Source: VAZQ01 sp045811525 (GTDB taxonomy: Bacteria; Pseudomonadota; Alphaproteobacteria; Rhizobiales; Xanthobacteraceae). Taken from it: DNA of 64,000 nucleotides. The DNA lies in assembly GCA_045811525.1 (NCBI GenBank), contig JBJMTV010000051.1, positions 1-64,000 of the forward strand. The letters are read 5' to 3'. The translations under genes were made by a program, and so were the position numbers. The first letter of the stretch is position 1. Each line of letters starts with the position of its first letter. Under the pieces are notes generated by a model. That model was not told where the DNA came from and searched no databases. It worked only from the letters and a program-made list of their open reading frames with translations. Shown one piece after another: positions 17,131 to 24,888 of this stretch.

Positions 17131-18459
17131 ATGCTGGCTCTTTGCACCCGTGCCGTCCTGGTACAGCCCCTGGTCGTCGGGATGGCCGCAGTTTCTCTGC
17201 TCGGCCTGAGCTCTGGTTTGGCGCAGACGCCGCGCTCACGGGCTCAAGTGCCTGCCGAGGCCTCGCGCGGGGCCAACACCGACGTGCGCGACCAACGCGG
17301 GCAGGAGCTCGAAGCCGTACGCGCGGAGCAACGCCAAATCCTCGAGCGCGAGGCCTCGCTCAAACACGAGATCGAATTGATCGGGGACGATCGGCGCAAG
17401 TTCAATCAGCAGATCATCGACGTTGCCGCGCACGTCGTGAGCCTTGAGGAGCGGATTGCCAAGGGGCATGAGCGGCTTGTCCCCCTCGATGAGCGCGAGC
17501 GCACGATGCGCGAATCACTTGAGCAGCGCCGTGAGCTGATCGGCGAGCTCCTAGCCTCCCTGCAACGGATCGGCCGTCACGCTCCGCCCGCCCTGCTGGT
17601 CCGGGCGGAGGACGCGCTGGCTGCTGTTCGCTCGGCCATCATGCTGGGGGCCGTGCTCCCGGAAATGCGGGGCCAGGTGGACACTCTGGTGGCCGACCTC
17701 GCCGACCTCGTGCGCGTGCGCAAGGAGGTCACTGCCGAACGGGACGCGCTTGCCCGTGACCTCCTGGTGCAAGCTGACGAGCACCGGCGGCTCGCCGCGT
17801 TCGTCGAGGAGCGCCAGCGGCGGCAAGCCGAGGTCGAGCAGGCCCTGACCGAGGACCGGCAACGATCAACCGAGCTTGCCCGCCACGCAGAAAACCTAAA
17901 CCAGCTCATCGCCAAACTCGAGAGCGCGGCGCGCGCGCGGGCGGCCGAGGAGCGCAGGCCGGAGGGACGTCCCGATCTTGCCGCCCTGCGCGACCCTGGC
18001 CGGCTCGTTCCCGCAATTGCTTTTGGAGCGGCGAAAGGGCTCCTGCCACTGCCGCTCAATGGTGCGCGTGTGAAGGAGTTCGGCGCTGCTGACGGCCTTG
18101 GGGGCAAGGAAAAGGGGTTGTCCATTGCTGCGCGCCCCGGCGGGCAGATCACATCTCCGTGTGATGGGTGGGTGGTCTATGCCGGGGCCTTCCGCAATTA
18201 CGGCCAACTCTTGATCCTTAATGTGGGCGGCGGGTATCATGTGCTGCTCGCGGGGATGGAACGGATATCTGTTGACTTGGGGCAGTTCGTGGTGACGGGC
18301 GAGCCCGTAGCGGTGATGGGCGGCGGAGCCCAAGCAGCCGCAGTGATGGCGGGCGGAGTAACTCAACCCGTACTATATGTGGAGTTCCGCAAGGACGGAG
18401 CTCCTATCGATCCAGGCCCATGGTGGGCGGTAAACGAAGGCCAGAAGGTTCGCGGATGA
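17131..18459 (+). CDS. envC: EnvC-like murein hydrolase activator (degenerate M23/LytM domain)
   Basis: Product of 442 aa from the ATG at 17131. It has a signal peptide (cleavage near SSGLAQ), a long coiled coil of charged heptads (about residues 50-280), and a LytM domain at the C-terminus (about 310-435: GWVVYAGAFRNYGQLLILNVGGGYHVLLAGM ending LYVEFRKDG). The zinc-binding His/Asp pattern of active M23 peptidases is absent, as in EnvC, which activates amidases rather than cutting murein itself. It overlaps the start of ctpA (ATGA), so the two are coupled. A role in daughter-cell separation is inferred from the family. Confidence 0.88.
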   Translation: MLALCTRAVLVQPLVVGMAAVSLLGLSSGLAQTPRSRAQVPAEASRGANTDVRDQRGQELEAVRAEQRQILEREASLKHEIELIGDDRRKFNQQIIDVAAHVVSLEERIAKGHERLVPLDERERTMRESLEQRRELIGELLASLQRIGRHAPPALLVRAEDALAAVRSAIMLGAVLPEMRGQVDTLVADLADLVRVRKEVTAERDALARDLLVQADEHRRLAAFVEERQRRQAEVEQALTEDRQRSTELARHAENLNQLIAKLESAARARAAEERRPEGRPDLAALRDPGRLVPAIAFGAAKGLLPLPLNGARVKEFGAADGLGGKEKGLSIAARPGGQITSPCDGWVVYAGAFRNYGQLLILNVGGGYHVLLAGMERISVDLGQFVVTGEPVAVMGGGAQAAAVMAGGVTQPVLYVEFRKDGAPIDPGPWWAVNEGQKVRG

Positions 18460-19790
18460 TGCGCAAGACTTCCCTTATTGTCCTAGGTGCGGCGGCAGGC
18501 ACCGCCTTGACGCTGATTACAACGCAGCCACGCATGGTGTTCGACGCAGCGCGCGCGCACGCGGCCGCCGCCGCCGACACCTACCGGCAGCTGAGCCTGT
18601 TCGGTGACGTGTTCGAACGGGTGCGCGCCGATTACGTGGAGAAGCCGGATGACGGCAAGCTGATCGAGTCGGCCATCAACGGCATGCTGGCCGGGCTCGA
18701 TCCGCATTCGAGCTACATGGACGGCAAGAGTTTCCGCGACATGCAGATCCAGACCCGTGGCGAGTTTGGCGGGCTGGGCATCGAAGTCACCATGGAGGAG
18801 GGCCTCATCAAAGTGGTGGCGCCGATCGACGATACGCCTGCGGCCAAGGCGGGCATCCTGGCCAATGACATCATCACGCAGCTCGATGACGAGCCTGTGC
18901 AGGGCCTCACCCTGAACCAGGCAGTGGAGAAAATGCGCGGGCCCGAGGGCAGCAAGATCAAGCTCAAAATCATGCGCAAGGGCGGCGATAAACCGCTCGA
19001 CATTGCGATTACCCGCGCCCGCATCCAGGTGAGGTCGGTCCGCTCGCGGATGGAGGGTGATGACGTCGGCTTCATTCGGATCACGCAGTTCAACGAGCAG
19101 ACCACGGACGGTCTGAAGAAGGCGATTGCCGATCTCGGCACGCAGTCTGGGGACAAGCTCAAGGGTTACGTCGTCGACCTGCGCAACAATCCGGGCGGTC
19201 TGCTCGATCAGGCGATTTCGGTGTCGGATGCCTTCCTGGAGAAGGGCGAGATCGTGTCGACGCGAGGCCGCAATGCGGAGGAGACTCAGCGGTTCAACGC
19301 GCGGGCGGGCGATCTTACCAAGGCCAAGCCGGTCATTGTGTTGATCAATGGCGGCTCGGCGTCTGCCTCGGAGATCGTCGCTGGCGCCCTGCAAGACCAC
19401 AAACGGGCGGCCGTGATCGGCACCCGCTCGTTCGGCAAGGGCTCGGTGCAGACCATCATTCCGCTAGGCTCCGGCAACGGCGCCTTGCGGCTGACGACGG
19501 CGCGCTACTTCACTCCTTCCGGGCGCTCGATCCAGGCGAAGGGCATCTCCCCCGATATCGAGGTGCTGCAGGATGTGCCGGAAGAGCTCAAGGCGCGCAC
19601 CGACACACGCGGTGAGGCCTCGCTGCGCGGCCATCTGAAGGCGGAAGGGGACGAGCAGACTGGCTCGCAGTCCTACATCCCGCCCGACCCGAAAGACGAC
19701 AAGGCATTGCACAGCGCGTTGGACCTGATCCGCGGCATTACCAAGAACTCGGCCTATCCGCCGAATTCAAAGACTGCTGTGCCGAACTGA
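18456..19790 (+). CDS. ctpA: S41-family C-terminal processing peptidase
   Basis: Product of 444 aa. The ATG at 18456 overlaps the envC stop and has AAGG upstream. It has an N-terminal membrane anchor or signal (about residues 5-24), a PDZ domain (GIEVTMEEGLIKVVAPIDDTPA to about residue 180), and an S41 core with DLRNNPGG, the Ser-Lys dyad Ser303 (NGGSASASEI) and Lys328 (SFGKGSVQT). It cleaves C-terminal tails of periplasmic proteins, often with a lipoprotein adaptor. The C-terminal tail is long and acidic. A strong terminator follows. Confidence 0.95.
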   Translation: MMRKTSLIVLGAAAGTALTLITTQPRMVFDAARAHAAAAADTYRQLSLFGDVFERVRADYVEKPDDGKLIESAINGMLAGLDPHSSYMDGKSFRDMQIQTRGEFGGLGIEVTMEEGLIKVVAPIDDTPAAKAGILANDIITQLDDEPVQGLTLNQAVEKMRGPEGSKIKLKIMRKGGDKPLDIAITRARIQVRSVRSRMEGDDVGFIRITQFNEQTTDGLKKAIADLGTQSGDKLKGYVVDLRNNPGGLLDQAISVSDAFLEKGEIVSTRGRNAEETQRFNARAGDLTKAKPVIVLINGGSASASEIVAGALQDHKRAAVIGTRSFGKGSVQTIIPLGSGNGALRLTTARYFTPSGRSIQAKGISPDIEVLQDVPEELKARTDTRGEASLRGHLKAEGDEQTGSQSYIPPDPKDDKALHSALDLIRGITKNSAYPPNSKTAVPN

Positions 19791-19816
19791 TCCACAGCAC
19801 GTTCGCGGCCAAGCAG

Positions 19817-19844
19817 CGGGGCGGTCCTGTGGCCGCCCCGTTTT
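19817..19844 (+). terminator. Rho-independent terminator after ctpA
   Basis: Eight-base GC stem CGGGGCGG / CCGCCCCG with an eight-base loop (TCCTGTGG), followed at once by TTTT. It lies 27 bases after the ctpA stop and ends the proA-ctpA run. Confidence 0.85.
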
Positions 19845-19922
19845 GCGCCGGGTTGGTAGGGTAAACCAAGGGTTAACGACTGCGGGTGCAGCTTAAGCCG
19901 ATGATTCGCGAGGGCTTATGCC

Positions 19923-20444
19923 GTGTCCGATGATCTCAGTGCACCGTTGGGCCAGAACGAGGCCTCCAAGCGCCGCCGCACTATCCATCCGGCCGTGCCT
20001 CAGGTAGCCGCCGCTGCCATCTTGAGCTTGCTCGTGGCCGCAGTGGTTGGTTGGGCGATGCTGGGGGACGACCCACTCGGGGGTGAGCCAGTTGCCGTCG
20101 TTCCCGTAAGCTTGAACGCGGGCAGCATGACGGCAGCCACGAAGACGTCCGAGGATCCTGCTCGGCTCATGCCCGTAGCAGCATCCGAGAACCGGTCCGG
20201 GGCCGCTGTCGCCGCGGGTGCGATGACATCCCCGCCACGCCCTCCGGGCAGGACGATCACCATCATCGATGGCACCAGCGGGAAGCGGCAGGAAGTGCTG
20301 ATTCCGGAGACGGCACCCTCGAACATCACCGCCGATGCCGTAACGCCGCTTAATACAGTGGCGTTGCCGGTCAAGCCGATTGCGAAGAGGCCGAAGTTGA
20401 AGCAGGTAACGCAGGATCCGGCAGCGCCGGCGGAGCTCAGATGA
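19923..20444 (+). CDS. Truncated remnant of a divergent polysaccharide deacetylase-type protein
   Basis: Product of 173 aa from a GTG. It has a cytosolic tail (MSDDLSAPLGQNE), one membrane segment (about residues 29-47), GDDPLGGEP, and a low-complexity linker with RTITIIDGTSGKRQEVLIPE. In relatives this opening belongs to a roughly 400-residue protein whose second half is a divergent (DUF610-type) polysaccharide deacetylase, located between ctpA and rppH. Here the frame stops before any deacetylase motif, and rppH begins 60 bases later, so the catalytic domain has been deleted. Whether the remnant is made or useful is unknown. The family link is from memory of the conserved N-terminus and position. 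Confidence 0.65.
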   Translation: MSDDLSAPLGQNEASKRRRTIHPAVPQVAAAAILSLLVAAVVGWAMLGDDPLGGEPVAVVPVSLNAGSMTAATKTSEDPARLMPVAASENRSGAAVAAGAMTSPPRPPGRTITIIDGTSGKRQEVLIPETAPSNITADAVTPLNTVALPVKPIAKRPKLKQVTQDPAAPAELR

Positions 20445-20503
20445 GGGGCGCCGCTCGTCCTGAGCTAGGCGCCGCCCTACTTCCCTGAATGAAGCGAGGG
20501 CGC

Positions 20504-21025
20504 ATGGCCCATTCTGAGCCCGGCGCAGCAATGTCACTTCCATACCGTGCCTGTGTCGGTGCCGCCGTCTTCAACGCTGCAGGGCTCGTGTTCATCGGCC
20601 GCCGAATTAACGGACCCGAGCACACCGATGCCACCCATGTCTGGCAGATGCCGCAGGGCGGGATCGATGCCGGCGAGGACCCTTGGCCGGCCGTCCTGCG
20701 GGAGCTTTACGAGGAAACCAATATCCGTTCGGTCGAGCAGCTCGACGAGGTGGAAGACTGGCTGAGCTACGACATTCCCGCCGAGATTCGCGGGCGCGCG
20801 TGGCAAGGCAAGTACCGTGGACAGCGCCAGAAATGGTACGCGCTGCGTTTCACTGGCGGCGACAGCGAGATCGATATCGTCCACCCGGCTGGGGGGCATA
20901 AGCCCGAATTCATGGATTGGCGCTGGGAGCCGCTGCAGAATCTCCCCGCCCTCATTATCCCGTTCAAGCGACCCGTCTACGAGCGTGTGGTGCAGGAGTT
21001 CGCTGCCTTTGCACGACCTGCGTAA
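20504..21025 (+). CDS. rppH: RNA pyrophosphohydrolase (Nudix)
   Basis: Product of 173 aa. The ATG at 20504 has GCGAGGG upstream; an ATG at 20489 lacks a site. The Nudix box GGIDAGEDPWPAVLRELYEE is complete, preceded by VWQMPQ, and KYRGQRQKWYALRF is diagnostic of RppH rather than other Nudix enzymes. It removes pyrophosphate from 5'-triphosphate mRNA and so starts RNase E-dependent decay. It lies at the end of the plus-strand housekeeping block, convergent with the ATP synthase operon beyond the inserted toxin-antitoxin pair. Confidence 0.95.
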   Translation: MAHSEPGAAMSLPYRACVGAAVFNAAGLVFIGRRINGPEHTDATHVWQMPQGGIDAGEDPWPAVLRELYEETNIRSVEQLDEVEDWLSYDIPAEIRGRAWQGKYRGQRQKWYALRFTGGDSEIDIVHPAGGHKPEFMDWRWEPLQNLPALIIPFKRPVYERVVQEFAAFARPA

Positions 21026-21042
21026 AGGCGGAATGTCGCGCT

Positions 21043-21140
21043 GTAGCCCGGATAGTGCGCGCGAAGCGCGCGCAATCCGGGGAGCGGAATTGCCGCAGAC
21101 GCCGCCCCCCGATTTCGCTCACACGCTCCATACAGGCTAC
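21043..21140. repeat. Palindromic repeat, family 2 copy 1 (GTAGCCCGGAT type)
   Basis: Opens GTAGCCCGGAT and closes GGCTAC, with an inner self-pairing GCGCGCGAAGCGCGCGC. The stretch from GGAGCGGAATTGCCGCAGACGCC on recurs at 21824-21901 in the same orientation, so the two copies directly flank the toxin-antitoxin pair. Confidence 0.8.
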
Positions 21141-21157
21141 GCCAGCTGAGACGTGGG

Positions 21158-21192
21158 TGGATGGTGCCCAGGGCGGCTTGCCCAGCCATCCA
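21158..21192. promoter_or_regulatory. Hairpin upstream of the toxin-antitoxin genes
   Basis: TGGATGG pairs with CCATCCA, enclosing a second stem GGGC / GCCC. It lies 31 bases before the DUF433 start, so it could be a terminator of rppH-side transcripts or part of the autoregulatory region. Weak evidence. Confidence 0.3.
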
Positions 21193-21222
21193 ATCCCTGT
21201 TTCTGTGGTAAAAAAATCCACG

Positions 21223-21504
21223 ATGAAACGGGCAAACAACATGGCTGCTCTTGATTGGTCCCAGTGTCCGGCCGTGGAAAGCGTGCCAGGGCGCCTAGGC
21301 GGCGCATGGGTATTTCGCGATACCCGCATGCCGGTATCGGCCGTGTTCGAGAACCTCGAAGCGGGCGCGAGCATCGACGAAATCATTGAGCAATTCGACA
21401 TCACGCGGGAACAGATCAACGCGGTGCTTGAATTTGCGGCACGCAGTCTTGATACACCCCCTCTCGCGCCTGACCGGCCGCCGGTCGATGCTCATTCTCT
21501 TTGA
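21223..21504 (+). CDS. DUF433 protein, probable antitoxin
   Basis: Product of 93 aa if started at 21223; an ATG at 21241 (MAALDWSQCP) gives 87 aa and is also plausible. It has the DUF433 pattern GRLGGAWVFRDTRMPVSAVFENLEAGASIDEIIEQF followed by a helical ITREQINAVLEFAARSL. DUF433 proteins are winged-helix-like and are commonly paired with DUF5615 PIN-like toxins. The downstream gene overlaps it by 17 bases, the usual arrangement for such pairs, and the antitoxin likely represses the operon. Confidence 0.85.
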   Translation: MKRANNMAALDWSQCPAVESVPGRLGGAWVFRDTRMPVSAVFENLEAGASIDEIIEQFDITREQINAVLEFAARSLDTPPLAPDRPPVDAHSL

Positions 21505-21799
21505 TCATGTCACCCCGATCGGTATCGCACGCTTTCTTTCCGGCCATAGCGTGGTCAGGGCGAAAGACCGCGGCTGGGACACGCTAAGCAACGGCGACTT
21601 GCTGGATGCAGCAGAAGCGGGCGGTTTTGACGTGGTGGTGACCGCGGACAAGAATATGCGCCATCAGCAGAACCTAAAAGGCCGCAGGATTGCGCTCGTG
21701 GTGCTTGGCACACCTCAATGGCCGGTCGTCAGGTTGCACCTAGACAAGATTTCCGCTGCCGTGAACGCCGTGACGGCTGGCAGCGATCTGTCAGCATAA
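21488..21799 (+). CDS. DUF5615 PIN-like protein, probable toxin
   Basis: Product of 103 aa from an ATG inside the DUF433 gene. It begins MLILFDHVTPIGIARFLSGH and contains AKDRGWDTLSNGDLLDAAEAGGFDVVVTADKNMRHQQ, the DUF5615 pattern with the conserved acidic residues (LFDH, TADKN) of a Mut7-C/PIN-like nuclease fold. Overlap with the upstream gene implies coupled translation. The cassette lies between rppH and atpC, which are neighbours in many relatives, and is flanked by direct repeats. Confidence 0.82.
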   Translation: MLILFDHVTPIGIARFLSGHSVVRAKDRGWDTLSNGDLLDAAEAGGFDVVVTADKNMRHQQNLKGRRIALVVLGTPQWPVVRLHLDKISAAVNAVTAGSDLSA

Positions 21800-21823
21800 A
21801 CGTGATCGGTGCGTCTAGAACCC

Positions 21824-21901
21824 GTAGCCCGGATCAAGCGCGCGCAATCCGGGAGCGGAATTGCCGCAGACGCCGGCCGCGGATTTCACCACGCTATAGC
21901 C
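21824..21901. repeat. Palindromic repeat, family 2 copy 2 (GTAGCCCGGAT type)
   Basis: GTAGCCCGGATCAAGCG, then CGCGCAATCCGGGAGCGGAA and TTGCCGCAGACGCCGG, a direct copy of 21043-21140 with a shortened first hairpin and a decayed closing arm (CTATAGCC). It lies between the toxin stop and the atpC stop. Confidence 0.78.
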
Positions 21902-21914
21902 GAGAGCAAAGAGC

Positions 21915-22310
21915 TCAACCCAAGGCTGCGTGCAGCGCCCTGAGTTGCTGGAGCTTGTGCGCGAGCTTGTCGCGCGTCCAGAGATCCTTCTCGGCGGCGG
22001 CGTCCTCCTCGGTGTCCTTGATCTCACCCTCGAGGACCGCGAGGTCGAAATCCTCGCGCGCGACTGCGGTCCCGGCAAGCACGGTCAGTCCGGCAGGCCC
22101 GACTTCGGCAAAGCCGCCGTTGATGACCACCGGCATGATCTTGCCCTCGTCGTAGATCGTCAGGATGCCGGGCCGCAGCGCCGATACCATTGGCGCATGG
22201 CCCGCCAGGACGCCGAAATCCCCCTCCGCCCCGGGTACGTCGACCTGCTCTACTTCCCCGGAGAACAGCAGCTTCTCTGGCGAGACGAGATCAAAATGAA
22301 AGCTAGCCAT
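21915..22310 (-). CDS. atpC: F1 ATP synthase epsilon subunit
   Basis: Product of 131 aa starting MASFHFDLVSPEKLLFSGEVEQVDVPGAEGD, the usual epsilon N-terminal beta-barrel, with GDFGVLAGHAPMVSALRPG and a short C-terminal helical part. Epsilon links the gamma shaft to regulation of ATP hydrolysis. It is the last gene of the minus-strand operon atpHAGDC, 64 bases after atpD. Confidence 0.96.
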   Translation of the reverse strand: MASFHFDLVSPEKLLFSGEVEQVDVPGAEGDFGVLAGHAPMVSALRPGILTIYDEGKIMPVVINGGFAEVGPAGLTVLAGTAVAREDFDLAVLEGEIKDTEEDAAAEKDLWTRDKLAHKLQQLRALHAALG

Positions 22311-22374
22311 TGCCGTCCCTGGTGACTTGGTCTCGTGATTCCGGACTTTGCAGCATTGTGCGGCGCAGCCTCGT

Positions 22375-23811
22375 TCACGCCGCCTCGGCGGCCAGGCGTT
22401 TGCCCTTCTCCACCGCCTGTTCGATGGTGCCGACCATATAAAAGGCCGCCTCGGGCAAGTAGTCGTACTTGCCTTCGCAGAGCCCTTTGAAGCCGCGGAT
22501 GGTATCGGCGAGCTCGACGAACACGCCCGGTGAGCCGGTGAACACTTCTGCAACATGGAACGGCTGCGATAGGAATCGCTCGAGCTTGCGTGCGCGCGCG
22601 ACCGTGAGCTTGTCCTCTTCCGAGAGCTCGTCCATGCCCAAAATGGCGATGATGTCCTGCAGCGACTTATAGCGCTGCAGAATCTGCTGCACCTGCCTCG
22701 CCACTCCGTAATGCTCTTCACCGACGATCAAGGGTGAGAGCATGCGCGACGTCGAATCGAGCGGGTCGACAGCAGGATAGATGCCCTTCTCCGCGATCGA
22801 GCGCGACAGCACGGTTGTGGCGTCGAGATGGGCGAAGGAAGTCGCGGGCGCCGGGTCGGTGAGGTCGTCCGCGGGGACATAGATCGCCTGCACCGAGGTC
22901 ACCGATCCCTTCGTTGTGGTGGTTATGCGTTCCTGTAGCGCACCCATGTCAGTGGCGAGGGTAGGCTGATAGCCCACCGCCGAGGGGATGCGGCCGAGCA
23001 ACGCCGAGACTTCCGAGCCAGCCTGGGTAAAACGAAAAATATTGTCGACGAAAAACAAGACGTCCTGCCCCTGGTCACGGAAATACTCCGCCACTGTCAG
23101 ACCGGAGAGGCCGACACGGGCGCGCGCGCCGGGTGGCTCGTTCATCTGCCCGTAGACCAGCGCGCATTTCGAGCCGGCCGCCGAGCCGTTGTTCTCCTTC
23201 GGGTCCTTGTTCACTCCGGATTCGATCATCTCGTGATAAAGGTCATTGCCTTCACGGGTGCGCTCGCCCACTCCGGCGAACACTGAATAACCGCCATGCG
23301 CCTTGGCGACGTTGTTGATCAACTCCATGATGATCACGGTCTTGCCCACACCGGCGCCGCCGAACAGGCCGATCTTGCCGCCCTTGGCGTACGGCGCGAG
23401 CAGGTCGACAACCTTGATCCCGGTGATCAGAATTTCCGCTTCGGTCGATTGATCGGTGTAGGACGGCGCGTTCTGATGGATGGGCCGTGTTTCAGCGTGC
23501 GGCACTGGTCCCGCCTCATCGACCGGATCGCCGACCACGTTAATGATACGGCCGAGCGTGCCCTCGCCGACCGGCACGGCAATGGGCTCACCGGTGTCAA
23601 GCACCTCCTGGCCACGCACCAGGCCCTCGCTGGTGTCCATGGCCACCGTACGCACGGTGGATTCTCCGAGGTGCTGGGCGACCTCGAGCACCAGCCGGTT
23701 ACCCTGGTTGCTGGTCTGCAGCGCGTTGAGGATGGGCGGGAGTTGGCCTTCGAACTGCACGTCTACGACCGCACCGATGACCTGGGTAATGTGTCCGACG
23801 AGTTGAGCCAT
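22375..23811 (-). CDS. atpD: F1 ATP synthase beta subunit
   Basis: Product of 478 aa, full length. It contains the Walker A GGAGVGKTVIIMELINN, the catalytic GVGERTREGNDLYHEM, the Walker B region VLFFVDNIFRFTQAGSEV and ALLGRIPSAVGYQPTLATDMG. It carries the three catalytic nucleotide sites of F1. The gene is separated from atpG by about 150 bases of non-coding sequence. Confidence 0.98.
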   Translation of the reverse strand: MAQLVGHITQVIGAVVDVQFEGQLPPILNALQTSNQGNRLVLEVAQHLGESTVRTVAMDTSEGLVRGQEVLDTGEPIAVPVGEGTLGRIINVVGDPVDEAGPVPHAETRPIHQNAPSYTDQSTEAEILITGIKVVDLLAPYAKGGKIGLFGGAGVGKTVIIMELINNVAKAHGGYSVFAGVGERTREGNDLYHEMIESGVNKDPKENNGSAAGSKCALVYGQMNEPPGARARVGLSGLTVAEYFRDQGQDVLFFVDNIFRFTQAGSEVSALLGRIPSAVGYQPTLATDMGALQERITTTTKGSVTSVQAIYVPADDLTDPAPATSFAHLDATTVLSRSIAEKGIYPAVDPLDSTSRMLSPLIVGEEHYGVARQVQQILQRYKSLQDIIAILGMDELSEEDKLTVARARKLERFLSQPFHVAEVFTGSPGVFVELADTIRGFKGLCEGKYDYLPEAAFYMVGTIEQAVEKGKRLAAEAA

Positions 23812-23964
23812 GATCTTCCTTTTATTGTCTCGGCAACAAGTTCATTGAGTTTGGCGCGCTGTCTCACCTCGCCCGGGAAGGACGTTTCTCGGGAGGTCGG
23901 CGAGTGCAGGGCGCCGGCGGGAATCGCTCCATCAGTTTGTAAGTGATCCCCTCCAATATACTGC

Positions 23965-24882
23965 CTATACCGCTGCCTCGGCGCCGGAGATGATCTCGAT
24001 CAGCTCCTTGGTGATCATCGCCTGTCGCGTGCGGTTATAGGTCAGGGTCTGCTTGCGGATCATGTCGCCCGCATTGCGCGTGGCGTTATCCATAGCGCTC
24101 ATCTGTGCGCCGTAGAACGACGCCGCGTTCTCGAGCAGCGCACGGAAGATTTGCACTCCCACGTTCCGCGGCAGGAGCTCAGTAAGGATCTCATCCTCCT
24201 CAGGCTCGTATTCGTAAATTGCGCTACTCGCGCCTGATGAGGCGGCGGCGCTGAGCGAGCCTGCGGACGTATCAGGCGCGGCTGTCTCGAACACCGGCGG
24301 AATCACCTGTTGCCCGGTCGGAACCTGTGCAATCACGGACTTGAAGCGGGAAAAAAAGAGCGTGCACACGTCGAAGGCACCTTCGGCGTAGAGTCGCAGG
24401 ATCGCATCGGCGATGCCCTCGGCATGCTCAAAGGCGAGAGTGCGCACCGAGCGCAGCTCGACATGCTCGATGATCTGCTTCTCGTACAGGCGCCGCAGTT
24501 GCTCGTAGCCCTTGCGCCCAACGCAAAAGAACTTCACCTCTTTGCCTTCGCCGATGAGCAGATTGGCACGCTCGCGCGCAAGCCGCACGATGGCCGAGTT
24601 GAACGGGCCGCACAGTCCGCGCTCGGCTGTGCAGACAACGAGCAGATGCACGCGGTCGCTGCCGGTCCCACTGAGCAGCCTGGGCGCGCCACCGAGATCA
24701 CCCAGAGCACCCGCGATATTGGCGAGCACTTTCCCCATGTGCTCGGCATAAGGCCGCGCCGCTTCGGCCGAGGCCTGCGCCCGCCGCAGCTTCGAGGCAG
24801 CGACCATCTGCATGGCCTTCGTGATCTTCTGCGTCGCCTTGGTGGCGGCGATGCGCACCCGCATGTCCTTCAGGCTGGCCAT
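23965..24882 (-). CDS. atpG: F1 ATP synthase gamma subunit
   Basis: Product of 305 aa. It starts MASLKDMRVRIAATKATQKITKAMQMVAASKLRRAQ and ends MITKELIEIISGAEAAV, both typical of gamma, the rotating central shaft. The middle holds a Ser/Ala-rich stretch (about residues 205-225) that makes it somewhat longer than most family members; variable loops here are common in this order. It starts 6 bases after the atpA stop. Confidence 0.96.
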   Translation of the reverse strand: MASLKDMRVRIAATKATQKITKAMQMVAASKLRRAQASAEAARPYAEHMGKVLANIAGALGDLGGAPRLLSGTGSDRVHLLVVCTAERGLCGPFNSAIVRLARERANLLIGEGKEVKFFCVGRKGYEQLRRLYEKQIIEHVELRSVRTLAFEHAEGIADAILRLYAEGAFDVCTLFFSRFKSVIAQVPTGQQVIPPVFETAAPDTSAGSLSAAASSGASSAIYEYEPEEDEILTELLPRNVGVQIFRALLENAASFYGAQMSAMDNATRNAGDMIRKQTLTYNRTRQAMITKELIEIISGAEAAV

Positions 24883-24888
24883 GGCGGG

